Assembly: GCA_000818095.1 (NCBI GenBank)
Contig: CP009416.1
Coordinates: 1,720,501 to 1,784,500 of the forward strand
From: Jeotgalibacillus malaysiensis
GTDB taxonomy: Bacteria; Bacillota; Bacilli; Bacillales; Jeotgalibacillaceae
Direction: 5' to 3'
Length of the DNA: 64,000 nucleotides
Shown piece by piece: positions 55,720 to 64,000 of the stretch. The notes under the pieces are model-generated. The model was not told where the DNA came from. It searched no databases and was given only the letters and a program-made list of their open reading frames with translations. Position 1 is the stretch's first letter. The number at the start of each line of letters is the position of its first letter. The translations under genes and the position numbers were made by a program.

Positions 55720-57213
55720 TTATGAAGCTTCTTCAGCCTCAATACCTGCTTCTTCTATCAGATAATCAATTGCACTATTGACCTGAGGGTCGTTCTCTTC
55801 TAGCTGTTCTCTCAGGCTAAGCATAATTGAAGAAGCAGTTTCAGGATCAATGATACCAGTCACTTCTAGTTCATTTTCTTCCTGATAAGATTCAACTGCA
55901 CTCACTGTTTCCTCGTCAAATAATCCATCAATATTACCCGGGTTCAATCCTAGCGCATTGAGCATTTGTTCAGCAACTCTAATATCCTCAGATAACATTG
56001 ATTCTTCAAGGTTTGAATCGATATTCAGATAAGGTAATGAGGCGTATTCAGGCATATCCACTTCTGTTGTAGGAGCTACGCCTTCTTCATGTACCCAATT
56101 ATCATTTGGTGTCAGCCATCTGGCAGTTGTAATCTTGATATTAGAAGAATCACTAAAGTCCTCTGCAGTCTGAACTGTTCCTTTACCAAAAGTATTCTTA
56201 CCGAATAAAGGAATATCCGCAGTTTCATTTACCGCTGCAGCGACAATCTCTGATGCACTTGCACTTCCTTCATCAATAACAACAGCAGTTGGAACCTCAA
56301 CTTTATCGCCTTCCTGAGCTGTTATGACCTGCTTTTCACCATTGCTTTCTTCAATCTGTACAATTGTCTCGCCAGCCGGCACGAACAAATTAGAAATTGA
56401 AATCGCCTGCGGAAGCAGTCCGCCAGGATTTTGTCTTAAGTCAAGTACTAACGCTTCCATGCCCTGTGACTCAAGGTCCTGTAGTGCTTCTGTTAACTCG
56501 TCAAAAGTTGTTTCAGAAAAACTTGTCAGTTGAACAGTTGCAACATTTTGATCATTCATCTCATAATAGACAGTTTCTAACGGGATATCATCTCTTGTGA
56601 TCGTGACTTCAATTGTTTCATCAGCACCTGGCCGTTGAATAGTTAATGTAACGTCTGTTCCTTTTTCACCACGGATCAGCATGACAGCTTCTGAAGCACT
56701 CATTCCCTGAATACTTTCACCATCTACAGCAAGAATCTGATCATTCGGCAGAATACCAGCTCTTTCTGCAGGAGAACCTTTGATAGGTGAAACGACAGTG
56801 ATCAAATCATTCATTGATTGAATCTCAGCACCAATCCCCTGGAAACTTGACGTAATATTCTCATTAAACTGGGCAGTTTCTTCCTGGTTCATATAATCAG
56901 AATAAGGATCTCCCAGTGCATCAACCATTCCATTAATAGCACCATTAATCAGATCTTCTTCTTCATACTCCAGAAAGTAATCTTCCTGAATCGTATCGTA
57001 CGCTTCATAAAGTTTATTAAATTCAGTGCGCTCCTGAACCCCTACTGTTACTGCTTTTTCATCTCCGAAAGATAAAGCGAAAATTGAAATACCTGCAGTT
57101 GCTAACACAGTAAAGAATAAAAGCATCACAAAATGAAATTTTTTAATGTTTACGTAATTCGATAGCGTTTCTTTGGCTTCTTCTTTTGTAACATCTTGAT
57201 GCTCATTATCCAT
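55720..57213 (-). CDS. S41 carboxy-terminal processing protease (CtpA/CtpB)
   Basis: A 497 aa membrane-anchored protease: one helix at about 27-50, PDZ domain (GIGAEIQSMNDLITVVSPIKGSPAERAGI), S41 core with Ser in DEGSASASEIVAAAV and Lys in FGKNTFGKGTVQ, and a C-terminal peptidoglycan-binding repeat (LNALGLNPGNIDGLFDEETVSAVESYQ). CtpB in B. subtilis activates sigma-K during sporulation; CtpA has housekeeping roles. Which is represented is not decided. Confidence 0.9.
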   Translation of the reverse strand: MDNEHQDVTKEEAKETLSNYVNIKKFHFVMLLFFTVLATAGISIFALSFGDEKAVTVGVQERTEFNKLYEAYDTIQEDYFLEYEEEDLINGAINGMVDALGDPYSDYMNQEETAQFNENITSSFQGIGAEIQSMNDLITVVSPIKGSPAERAGILPNDQILAVDGESIQGMSASEAVMLIRGEKGTDVTLTIQRPGADETIEVTITRDDIPLETVYYEMNDQNVATVQLTSFSETTFDELTEALQDLESQGMEALVLDLRQNPGGLLPQAISISNLFVPAGETIVQIEESNGEKQVITAQEGDKVEVPTAVVIDEGSASASEIVAAAVNETADIPLFGKNTFGKGTVQTAEDFSDSSNIKITTARWLTPNDNWVHEEGVAPTTEVDMPEYASLPYLNIDSNLEESMLSEDIRVAEQMLNALGLNPGNIDGLFDEETVSAVESYQEENELEVTGIIDPETASSIMLSLREQLEENDPQVNSAIDYLIEEAGIEAEEAS

Positions 57214-57341
57214 TTTTTCACCACTTTCTACTCTTACGCGTATGACAATCTATTTTATCTTAACAGCTTTATGTATAGGAGAAAAGCAAAATCTGATCAT
57301 TCATCAATATGTCGAAATTCATTAGTGATAAGCCGTTGTAA

Positions 57342-57377
57342 GAAAAAACAACACCGGCTGCATTTCTGCAGCCGGTG
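57342..57377 (-). terminator. deoD terminator
   Basis: On the minus strand CACCGGCTGC / GCAGCCGGTG followed by TTGTTTTTT. Confidence 0.88.
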
Positions 57378-57382
57378 AAATA

Positions 57383-58087
57383 TTATTCTGCGATTGCAGC
57401 ATCAAGCGCAACAACAATCATGTCGTTGAAAGTAACCTGGCGTTCTTCAGAAGAAGTTGCTTCTCCAGTAAGAATATGATCACTGACAGTTAAAACTGAA
57501 AGTGCTCTTCTACCGTGTTTAGCAGCTAAAGTATAAAGTGCTGATGTTTCCATTTCAACAGCCAGAATACCGTATTGAGCCCATTTTTCATGCTCAGCAT
57601 TATCATCATAGAAAATGTCAGCTGTAAATACGTTACCTACCTGAAGATTAAGACCCTTTTCAAGACCGGCATCGTAAGCGTTCTTAAGAAGGCCGAAGTC
57701 AGCTGCAGGTGCATAATCAACACCTTTAAAAGTTCTTTGATTCATGTTGTTATCAGTTGACGCAGTCATTGCTAGGATGACGTCACGTACTTTAACATCT
57801 TTTTGAATCGCACCACATGTACCAACGCGAATCAGGTTCTTAACACCATATTCTTGAATTAATTCATTTGCATAAATTGAAATTGACGGTACACCCATTC
57901 CAGTACCCTGTACTGAAATTTTGTGGCCTTTATATGTACCTGTATAGCCAAACATGTTTCTTACTTCGTTGTAACATGTTACATCCTCTAAAAATGTTTC
58001 AGCAATATATTTTGCGCGCAGTGGATCTCCTGGCAGAAGTACCGTTTCAGCGATATCACCTTTTTTTGCACCAATATGAATACTCAT
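57383..58087 (-). CDS. deoD: purine nucleoside phosphorylase DeoD
   Basis: A 234 aa hexameric phosphorylase: [58 protein letters not shown]-like [21 protein letters not shown] and catalytic Asp in TVSDHI. Salvages purine (deoxy)nucleosides. GGGAGGAAC precedes the ATG. Confidence 0.96.
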   Translation of the reverse strand: MSIHIGAKKGDIAETVLLPGDPLRAKYIAETFLEDVTCYNEVRNMFGYTGTYKGHKISVQGTGMGVPSISIYANELIQEYGVKNLIRVGTCGAIQKDVKVRDVILAMTASTDNNMNQRTFKGVDYAPAADFGLLKNAYDAGLEKGLNLQVGNVFTADIFYDDNAEHEKWAQYGILAVEMETSALYTLAAKHGRRALSVLTVSDHILTGEATSSEERQVTFNDMIVVALDAAIAE

Positions 58088-58184
58088 TGTTGTTCCTCCC
58101 TTACCTTTATGAAGCTTTATTGTAGCTCTTTTCCTCTATTTTTTCAACTTATATATAGATTCGGAGTTGCTACTAAGTTTTTTA

Positions 58185-58403
58185 CTACTTAATAACTGTT
58201 AAATACTCTTCCCAGAGTTCATCAAAAATGACTGCGAGCGAGAAATACTGCTCAGTTGTTTCTATATATTGGCTGATTTCATTATAGTCTGCTGATCTCC
58301 TTGGAAAGTCACCATCTTTATAAATCCTGTTCGCCAGCTCTTCCTTCTTATTTCTCGGAGCCGGTTCTCTATATTTCAGTATAAAGTGATAAAATGTCTT
58401 CAT
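58185..58403 (-). CDS. yozE: YozE family (UPF0346) protein
   Basis: A 72 aa protein: MKTFYHFILKYREPAPRNKK, FPRRSADYNEISQYIETTEQY, FDELWEEY; matches B. subtilis YozE along its length. Predicted sterile-alpha-motif-like fold, function unknown. ATG 58403 follows GGGGG by 7 bases; the open frame upstream has no signal. Confidence 0.88.
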   Translation of the reverse strand: MKTFYHFILKYREPAPRNKKEELANRIYKDGDFPRRSADYNEISQYIETTEQYFSLAVIFDELWEEYLTVIK

Positions 58404-58468
58404 AACTGTTCCCCCTGTTTGAAGATTGATATAAACCTTGTTTGAATACCTCATTAAATTTAGCATAT

Positions 58469-58506
58469 AAAAAACTGTTCCCCAAGTTTGAGGAACAGTT
58501 TTTTAC
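58469..58506. terminator. terminator between EIIA and yozE
   Basis: AAAAAACTGTTCC / GGAACAGTTTTTT around 10 bases. It probably ends the EIIA transcript after it passes repeat copy C. Confidence 0.85.
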
Positions 58507-58517
58507 TATTTGTCGCT

Positions 58518-58702
58518 GTTAAAGTGGGCTGTTGATTCCCGCTTCAGGGGGACGCTTTTTAGCAGGTGCGCCGTTTTGTGGCGCCATCCCTGCCTCCTCG
58601 ACGCTTTGCGTCTGCGGGGTCTCACCTGTCACGCTTCTCCTGCAGGAGAAGCCCCCTTCCACTCCAATCACCAGCTGTGCAAAAACAACATTGACCTTTA
58701 AC
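58518..58702. repeat. dispersed intergenic repeat, copy C (185 bp)
   Basis: Bounded by GTTAAAG (58518-58524) and CTTTAAC (58696-58702) as terminal inverted repeats. It starts GTTAAAGTGGGCTGTTGATT, contains a GC-rich core with CTTCTCCTGCAGGAGAAG and ends AGCTGTGCAAAAACAACATTG. Ends match copies A and B. No transposase frame; MITE-like or a structured intergenic element. Confidence 0.75.
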
Positions 58703-58710
58703 ATTACTTA

Positions 58711-59211
58711 TTATTTAGAAGAAACATCCATTACCGTATCCTGCCCAGCCTGAACAGTTGATGCTGATTTTTTCTCGATCCCTGCAAGATCATCACCATT
58801 TGTGATGATAACAGGTGTAATGATGCTCTTTGCTTCTGATTTTACCAAGTCAAGATCAAATGTTACCAGTGGATCTCCGACACTTACTTTAGAGCCTTCT
58901 GATACATGTGCATCAAATCCGTTACCTTCCATTGATACCGTTTCAAGGCCGATATGAATCAAGATTTCCGCGCCGTTTTTAGCTTTAAGACCAATCGCGT
59001 GCTTAGTTGGAAATACCTGAACAACTTCTCCATCAATCGGAGATACTACTTTGCCCTCTGTCGGTTCAATTGCAATACCATCACCCATCATTTTTTGTGA
59101 AAAAACCGGATCCGGCACTTCCTCGAGTGTTAGCAGATTTCCTGATAAAGGAGATTTAATTTCAATATTTTTCGGTGCTTCCTCTTTTTTACCAAATAGT
59201 TTTTTTAACAT
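58711..59211 (-). CDS. crr: PTS glucose-type EIIA component
   Basis: A 166 aa free-standing EIIA: IKSPLSGNLLTLEEVPDPVFSQKMMGDGIAIEP, with active histidine in EILIHIGLETVSMEGNGF. Accepts phosphate from HPr and passes it to a sugar EIIB. In B. subtilis the orthologous position holds ypqE. Ribosome binding site GAGG(AGCG) precedes the ATG. Confidence 0.92.
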   Translation of the reverse strand: MLKKLFGKKEEAPKNIEIKSPLSGNLLTLEEVPDPVFSQKMMGDGIAIEPTEGKVVSPIDGEVVQVFPTKHAIGLKAKNGAEILIHIGLETVSMEGNGFDAHVSEGSKVSVGDPLVTFDLDLVKSEAKSIITPVIITNGDDLAGIEKKSASTVQAGQDTVMDVSSK

Positions 59212-59305
59212 CTAATCACGCTCCTCTTGTATATATAGACTGAAATCCATCCCTCTAAACTTTCGCATAAAGCAGTTTATCAGATTGTTCATCTATTCAC
59301 AAGTA

Positions 59306-59728
59306 TTATTCACTGAATAACTTTTTGTATACTGCATATCCTTCTTTTTCCAGGTCGTCTTTTGGAATGAATCGCATTGCAGCTGAATTAATACAGTATC
59401 TCAAACCATCTGGACCCGGTCCATCGTTAAACACATGACCAAGATGAGAGTCTGCTTCATTCGACCTTACCTCAGTTCTAATCATAAAATGACTGGTATC
59501 CCGTTTTTCAATAATTTCAGCCTCATCAATTGGTTTTGTGAAACTTGGCCAGCCACAACCCGCATCGTATTTATCTTTAGAACTGAATAACGGCTTTCCG
59601 GAAATGATATCTACATAGATGCCATCTCCGAATTCGTCCCAATATTCATTTTTAAACGGTGGCTCCGTACCATTCTTCTGTGTCACTTCATACTGCATTT
59701 TATTCAGTTCATCCAGATTTTTCTTCAT
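59306..59728 (-). CDS. msrB: peptide-methionine (R)-S-oxide reductase MsrB
   Basis: A 140 aa enzyme: [38 protein letters not shown] and catalytic cysteine in RYCINSAAM. It lacks the CxxC zinc pairs of some MsrBs. Overlaps msrA by 4 bases, so both sulfoxide stereoisomers are handled from one mRNA. Confidence 0.94.
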   Translation of the reverse strand: MKKNLDELNKMQYEVTQKNGTEPPFKNEYWDEFGDGIYVDIISGKPLFSSKDKYDAGCGWPSFTKPIDEAEIIEKRDTSHFMIRTEVRSNEADSHLGHVFNDGPGPDGLRYCINSAAMRFIPKDDLEKEGYAVYKKLFSE

Positions 59729-60261
59729 CGTCTCAACCTTTCTGCATTTTGTTCAACCATTCGTTTTCGTCCGGATCCTGTGTAGTATGCCTGATAATGT
59801 GCAGGATTCTTCTGATAATAATTCTGATGTCCTTCCTCAGCTGGATAAAAAACCTTTGCATCAAAAATATCAGTCACAACCGGTTTATTGAACTTCCCAC
59901 TTTCATCGAGTGCTTTTTTTGATTCTTCAGCAAGTTCTCTTTGATTTTCGTTGTGCACGTAAATAGCTGTCTTGTAGGATTCACCTCTGTCAAAAAATTG
60001 CCCGCCCGGATCAGTCGGATCAATTTGAATCCAGAATAGTTCCAGTAATTTTTCATAAGAGAATACATCAGGATCAAACTCAATCTGAACAGCTTCCCTG
60101 TGTCCGGTAGTCTCACTGCACACTTCCTGATAAGTTGGATTCTCAGTATGTCCACCTGTATACCCTGATGTAACTGATTTAATGCCCGGCTGCTGATCAA
60201 AAGGTTTCACCATACACCAGAAGCAGCCTCCTGCAAATGTTGCTTTTTCAATTGTCGACAT
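59725..60261 (-). CDS. msrA: peptide-methionine (S)-S-oxide reductase MsrA (second copy)
   Basis: A 178 aa paralogue of the gene at 1677-2201: [46 protein letters not shown] 60261 is 8 bases from AGGAG; a GTG at 60270 sits in the ribosome binding site. Co-transcribed with msrB downstream and ypmS upstream (15-base gap). Confidence 0.94.
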   Translation of the reverse strand: MSTIEKATFAGGCFWCMVKPFDQQPGIKSVTSGYTGGHTENPTYQEVCSETTGHREAVQIEFDPDVFSYEKLLELFWIQIDPTDPGGQFFDRGESYKTAIYVHNENQRELAEESKKALDESGKFNKPVVTDIFDAKVFYPAEEGHQNYYQKNPAHYQAYYTGSGRKRMVEQNAERLRR

Positions 60262-60276
60262 TGTGTTCACTCCTAT

Positions 60277-60852
60277 TTATTGTGGGACATAGATGGAAAA
60301 AGAAATTTCATCATTTTCCAGATCAAACTGGTTTGTTTTTACGTTCAAACCCTGCGCTACGTCGATTTCAGTTACTTGTACGACGATCTGTTGATTTTGT
60401 GGTTCCATGACGACCCATTCAGGAAATTCATATGAATCATTAATAAATTTCAATACACTCGAAACTGGCAGATCAATAGCGCCTAATGACAAATTCTCCT
60501 GTGTAAGCAGCAAATTACCATTTTCTAGTGCATTTGCTTCAAATGACATCTGAAAATCTATACTGGTACTGAAAATGGGAATCTCACCGTTCAATCTCAC
60601 ACGGTCATCGAAAAGAACTGAATAATCGATAGAGCCCCCCAATTCTTCCTCAATGAACCGGTTAGCGACAATTGTCAGATCTTCGCGGTTTGTGATCACT
60701 TCAAATTCAGCTCTTGACTCTGGCACAGTACCTGGAGAGGCACTTGCCTGCTCACCTTCAACAGGCCTTAATAATAAATAAGCGATCACTGCGACACTAA
60801 TTAATACAACTGACAATAAGCCAAAAAACATGATTTTCCAAACATTTTTCAT
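60277..60852 (-). CDS. ypmS: YpmS-like membrane-anchored protein (DUF2140)
   Basis: A 191 aa protein with one N-terminal membrane helix (KIMFFGLLSVVLISVAVIAYLLL) and an extracellular beta-rich domain (REDLTIVANRFIEEELGGSIDYSVLFDDRVRLNGEIPIFST). ATG 60852 is 8 bases after GGGGG; ATG 60861 abuts it. Starts one base after the ypmR stop; the ypmR-ypmS-msrA order matches B. subtilis. Function unknown. Confidence 0.85.
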   Translation of the reverse strand: MKNVWKIMFFGLLSVVLISVAVIAYLLLRPVEGEQASASPGTVPESRAEFEVITNREDLTIVANRFIEEELGGSIDYSVLFDDRVRLNGEIPIFSTSIDFQMSFEANALENGNLLLTQENLSLGAIDLPVSSVLKFINDSYEFPEWVVMEPQNQQIVVQVTEIDVAQGLNVKTNQFDLENDEISFSIYVPQ

Positions 60853-60853
60853 T

Positions 60854-61660
60854 TTACTCATCCCCCTGACTGCTGCCATCTAATACTTCTGTTACACCTG
60901 TTTCAATTCTCTCGGCAATCAGAGAATAACCTTCATCGTTGGGATGGAAATAATCAGTATGCAGCAGGTTTTGATCTGACTGCCGGAATAGATCAGCCAC
61001 ATCTACATAAGATGTATGATCGTAGTCCTTGATAATACTTTCACCACTAGCATTCCATGTATCAACGATCATTTTCATTTCTTTCACATCTGCTGAAAAC
61101 ATAAAAAATGGATTATATATACCCATGAGAACAATTGAAATATCAGGATTGATCTCTCTGATATCTGATAAGATATTTGTTAAATTTTCCTCATAGTTCA
61201 GGCGTTCCCCTTCAAAGCTCTCGAACGTGAGAGATGGAAAAGTACTCTTAACCACCTTCATCACATCATTACCACCAATTGTAATAATAGCGACGTCAGA
61301 AGAGGCGATAGCATTCTGAATATCTGTTTCTTCACTGATCCTCTTTGATAACTGATCTGAACGGTTTCCTCTCTTACCGAAATTCATAATATCAACTTCT
61401 CTGATACCATCTCTTTGCTCGAGACGTTCTTCTAGTATCGGAACGTATCCACCGAGCTCTGTGCTATCTCCGACTCCTTGTGTGAGTGAGTCACCCAGAG
61501 ACACGATCTTTAATGGTTCCGGGAAAAAGTCATCCTGAGGATATGTTTTTTCACCAATCTCAATCTCCCTCAGCTGCTGCTGCGATGACACGCTTGTACA
61601 AGCTGACAGTAAAATGATTAAACCAGAAATAATAATAAGTCCTTTAGTTCTTTTATACAT
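60854..61660 (-). CDS. ypmR: GDSL/SGNH lipoprotein hydrolase (YpmR-like)
   Basis: A 268 aa lipoprotein: signal sequence with lipobox ILLSAC, then SGNH blocks GDSLTQG (Ser), GKRGNRSD (Gly/Asn), ITIGGNDVM (Asn) and HTDYFHPNDEGY (Asp/His). Likely an esterase or lipase at the outer membrane face. ATG 61660 follows AGGTGA; the open frame upstream is not signal-supported. Confidence 0.88.
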   Translation of the reverse strand: MYKRTKGLIIISGLIILLSACTSVSSQQQLREIEIGEKTYPQDDFFPEPLKIVSLGDSLTQGVGDSTELGGYVPILEERLEQRDGIREVDIMNFGKRGNRSDQLSKRISEETDIQNAIASSDVAIITIGGNDVMKVVKSTFPSLTFESFEGERLNYEENLTNILSDIREINPDISIVLMGIYNPFFMFSADVKEMKMIVDTWNASGESIIKDYDHTSYVDVADLFRQSDQNLLHTDYFHPNDEGYSLIAERIETGVTEVLDGSSQGDE

Positions 61661-61742
61661 GTTCTTCACCTGCCTAACTCCTCTACTCACATTATAACAC
61701 CTGGAAATTAGGTTCAAACAATCCGCTGCCTGCTTAATCTGT

Positions 61743-61778
61743 AAAAAAACTGTGTCCATCTGGCAGACACAGTTTTTA
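61743..61778 (-). terminator. degV terminator
   Basis: AAAAACTGTGTC / (A)GACACAGTTTTT around about 8 bases. Confidence 0.85.
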
Positions 61779-61814
61779 ATGCAACATATTAAGTTTTTAT
61801 ATTAATCGTTACAA

Positions 61815-62636
61815 TCATTCGTAATAAAACATGAATCCAATCGCACCTTTTCCAGTATGGGTGGATATAACTGGTGTCGTCTCACTTAAAAAAACATCTT
61901 CATTTATTTTACTGATGACTTTTTCAGCAAGCGGCATTCCATCAGCATGTACCACGCTGACCTCTTTGACTTTTCTGCCTTTGGTTTCCTGTTCATATTG
62001 TGAAACAAGATATTTTGCCACCTGTGTATAGTTTCTTGCTTTTGAGACTGGCGTATACTCCCCACCAGCTAATGATGCAATTGGCTTAATATTCAGAAGC
62101 GATCCAAGAAATGCTCTTCCTTTACCTATTCGACCACCTTTAACCAGGTTGTCGAGTGTATCCACAACGACAAAAAGTGAAGACCTGTTTTTCACATCTT
62201 TTACAATCTCAACAATTTCTTTTGAAGACTTCCCCTCTTCGGCAGCTTGTGCAGCCTCTAGCACCTGATAAGTCAATGCGCGGGAGATAAATCCTGAATC
62301 GATTACTGTTACTTTGGTGTCTGTCATTTCAGCTGCACTTTCAGCTGACCTGACCGTTCCGCTCATTTTCCCGGTCATGTGAATTGAAATCACTTCTGAT
62401 CCGTCTTTTCCTAATTCATCGTAGACTTCTTTAAATGCACCTGCTGAAGGCTGTGAACTTTTAGGCAGCTCTTTAGATGCAGCCATTTTTTTCATGAATT
62501 CTGATGGTGAAATTTCAAATCTGTCTAAATATGAATCACCATCAATTACTAATGTTAATGGAACAACTGTAATACCATACTTTTCAATTTCATCATTTGT
62601 AAGGTCTGAAGTTGAGTCAGTTACAATTTTAATCAT
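61815..62636 (-). CDS. DegV family fatty-acid binding protein
   Basis: A 273 aa DegV protein: MIKIVTDSTSDLTNDEIEKY, SQPSAGAF (fatty-acid carboxylate site), SIHMTGKMSGT, KGGRIGK and HTGKGAIGFMFY. It presents fatty acids to FakA kinase as FakB in Firmicutes; no fakA adjoins. ATG 62636 is 7 bases after GGGG. Confidence 0.92.
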   Translation of the reverse strand: MIKIVTDSTSDLTNDEIEKYGITVVPLTLVIDGDSYLDRFEISPSEFMKKMAASKELPKSSQPSAGAFKEVYDELGKDGSEVISIHMTGKMSGTVRSAESAAEMTDTKVTVIDSGFISRALTYQVLEAAQAAEEGKSSKEIVEIVKDVKNRSSLFVVVDTLDNLVKGGRIGKGRAFLGSLLNIKPIASLAGGEYTPVSKARNYTQVAKYLVSQYEQETKGRKVKEVSVVHADGMPLAEKVISKINEDVFLSETTPVISTHTGKGAIGFMFYYE

Positions 62637-62881
62637 TAAACTACCCCTCATCCAATAGGTTATTATCTTATATTATACTAATGATCCCTTAAATCTCCTA
62701 ATACTTCAGTATCTTTTTTAAAATAAGTGACACTTGTCATATCAGCCTGTTATGAAGGCTTTTCAAACGCTTTTTTAATGTAATAATCTTCACTGATTAA
62801 ACCCTAAGGCTCTTTTGTCATTGCCTGAATAATATGATAGCAGTACAATAATAAAAACAGATTATAGAGGTGATGTAAGGC

Positions 62882-63517
62882 TTGGATACTTTTGATTTTA
62901 AAGACCAGAAAGAAGAGTTCTGGAATGCAGTCACACATGGTGCAGGTTTTTTACTGTCAATTCCGGCACTTGTGATGATTATCCTGGCTGCAGTTGAGAG
63001 AGGAACTGCCTGGCACGTAGTGAGCTTTACGATTTTTGGCGCAACCATGCTGATTCTTTATTTATGCTCAACATTGCTGCACAGTGTAAAAACTGAAAAA
63101 TTGAAGCGATTTTTTGCAATTCTGGATCATTCAGCTATTTATTTATTAATTGCTGGTACTTACACGCCATTTGTTCTTGTAACAATCCGTGATCCTCTCG
63201 GCTGGACAATTTTCGGGCTGGTGTGGGGACTGGCAATCGCCGGGATTGTATTTAAATGTTACTTCGTAGACAGATATCAAATCATTTCAACACTTTTTTA
63301 CGTATTGATGGGCTGGCTGATTATTATTGCTGCGGTACCGCTATACAACGAATTGTCTGCTGCCGGATTTGGATTATTACTAACAGGCGGATTGTTTTAT
63401 TCAGTAGGTGCGATCTTTTATGTGTGGAGAAAACTGCCCTATAATCATGCGATCTGGCACCTGTTTGTTATCGCAGGCAGCGCATTTATGTATTTCACTG
63501 TATATTTTTACGCATAA
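62882..63517 (+). CDS. yplQ: hemolysin III family membrane protein (YplQ-like)
   Basis: A 211 aa protein with seven membrane helices and the HlyIII/PAQR histidines: NAVTHGAGFLLSI, YLCSTLLHSVKTEKLKRFFAILDHSAIYLLIAGTYTPF, and NHAIWHLFVIAGS. Despite the name its role is uncertain; PAQR relatives are metal-dependent hydrolases. Starts at TTG, about 9 bases after GAGGTGA. Confidence 0.88.
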   Translation: MDTFDFKDQKEEFWNAVTHGAGFLLSIPALVMIILAAVERGTAWHVVSFTIFGATMLILYLCSTLLHSVKTEKLKRFFAILDHSAIYLLIAGTYTPFVLVTIRDPLGWTIFGLVWGLAIAGIVFKCYFVDRYQIISTLFYVLMGWLIIIAAVPLYNELSAAGFGLLLTGGLFYSVGAIFYVWRKLPYNHAIWHLFVIAGSAFMYFTVYFYA

Positions 63518-63552
63518 AAAAGAACCTTCAGAAGGACTGAAGGTTCTTTTTT
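63515..63552. terminator. bidirectional terminator
   Basis: AAAAAAGAACCTTCA / TGAAGGTTCTTTTTT around GAAGGAC. It overlaps the dfrA stop. Confidence 0.9.
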
Positions 63553-64000
63553 ATATTCTGTCATATACAATATATTCAAAATCATATGGGTTCTTCTCAT
63601 CCCTGATACCTTTAACTTTTGAACTGACTTTCCATTCATCCTCGGTATATGATGGAAAATAAGTATCTCCTTCAAATTTATCGTGGATTAAAGTAATATA
63701 CAGCCTGTCAGCTCTGTCAATAGCCATTTTATAGATTTCTCCTCCGCCAATGACAAATCCCTCATCTGACTCATTCAAAATCCTTAATCCCTCATCAAGC
63801 GTTTTTACAACAATTGCTCCCTCATGATGCCAGTTTTCATCTCTTGTCAAAACAATATTTTTTCGATTCTTGAGTGGTCCATTCATTGATTCAAATGTTT
63901 TACGCCCCATTAGAATACTATGACCAGACGTAACTTTCTGGAAATATTTTAAATCGTCAGGTAAGTGCCAAGGCATCTCACCGTCTTTACCAATGACTCT
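63551..64000 (-). CDS. dfrA: dihydrofolate reductase (N-terminus beyond window)
   Basis: Open at the right window edge; the frame continues through RVIGKDGEMPWHLPDDLKYFQ. Further DHFR marks are GHSILMGRKTFESMNGPL, NIVLTRD, FVIGGGEIYKMAIDRADRLYITLI and EFIVYDR-like EYIVYDRI. Reduces dihydrofolate with NADPH. thyA/thyB is expected just outside the window by B. subtilis synteny (inference). Confidence 0.95.
   Translation of the reverse strand, partial: RVIGKDGEMPWHLPDDLKYFQKVTSGHSILMGRKTFESMNGPLKNRKNIVLTRDENWHHEGAIVVKTLDEGLRILNESDEGFVIGGGEIYKMAIDRADRLYITLIHDKFEGDTYFPSYTEDEWKVSSKVKGIRDEKNPYDFEYIVYDRI

Noticed and set aside
57240-57380. Plus-strand frame with MYRRKAKSDHSS
   Set aside because: Composition is not protein-like, no ribosome binding site, and it covers the deoD terminator.
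59306-60261. msrA at 59725 as a recent duplication of msrA at 1677
   Set aside because: The two proteins agree in motifs but diverge across the rest and have different neighbours; they are old paralogues.

Overview
The window looks like chromosomal core DNA of a spore-forming Bacillales bacterium, probably Planococcaceae or a near relative (Jeotgalibacillus-like; this is inference from gene content, no 16S is present). Evidence: low-to-moderate GC, strong Shine-Dalgarno sites, frequent TTG/GTG starts, and typical Firmicutes genes such as Sda, Rok, YozE, CvfB, the XpaC/TelA pair, YojN/YojO, AI-2E transporter, CspB-type cold shock protein, T-boxes and an FMN riboswitch. I see no phage, insertion sequence, CRISPR array, rRNA or tRNA gene.

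Layout. 1-1.5 kb: queCDE (queuosine precursor). 1.5-7.5 kb: small membrane proteins, MsrA, an LCP cell-wall ligase behind an ECF-type promoter, a DUF457 membrane protein under a LexA-like operator, SpeD, CvfB and a PadR-like regulator. 7.5-13.4 kb: an esterase, a badly frameshifted ABC-F gene (ykpA type), two DUF1232 proteins flanking a cold-shock gene with a long structured leader, an AI-2E transporter, DUF1033 and ArsR-like proteins. 13.6-21.5 kb: xpaC-telA, yojO-yojN, a NaChBac-like sodium channel, a short Rok, a C45 Ntn-hydrolase and sda. 21.8-28.2 kb: odhAB and an ArlRS/YkoGH-like two-component system. 28.2-35.2 kb: the full trpEGDCFBA operon behind two tandem T-boxes, both with a UGG (Trp) specifier, separated by a small repeat element. 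35.2-41.8 kb: dapF, an AzgA-type purine permease, and ribDEBAH under an FMN riboswitch. 41.9-44.5 kb: an amidohydrolase, a GNAT acetyltransferase preceded by an elaborate leader (leader peptide plus mutually exclusive hairpins), and a YhfK-like oxidoreductase. 44.7-50 kb: a stand-alone murG and a four-gene carotenoid tailoring operon. 50-57.2 kb: MATE pump, SDR, a truncated GerC-like gene, CAP protein, COG0523 GTPase and a CtpA/B protease. 57.3-64 kb: deoD, yozE, glucose EIIA, msrAB, ypmS-ypmR-degV, hemolysin III and dfrA, a block whose order resembles the B. subtilis ypm/ypl region.

Most genes are metabolic or envelope functions in short operons punctuated by clear intrinsic terminators. The most interesting parts are regulatory: the attenuator-like leader of the GNAT gene (43.08-43.32 kb), the tandem Trp T-boxes with a repeat between them, the LexA-like operators, and the indel-riddled ABC-F pseudogene. 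A family of about 85-185 bp dispersed repeats occurs in at least three intergenic gaps (21.6, 34.8 and 58.5 kb).
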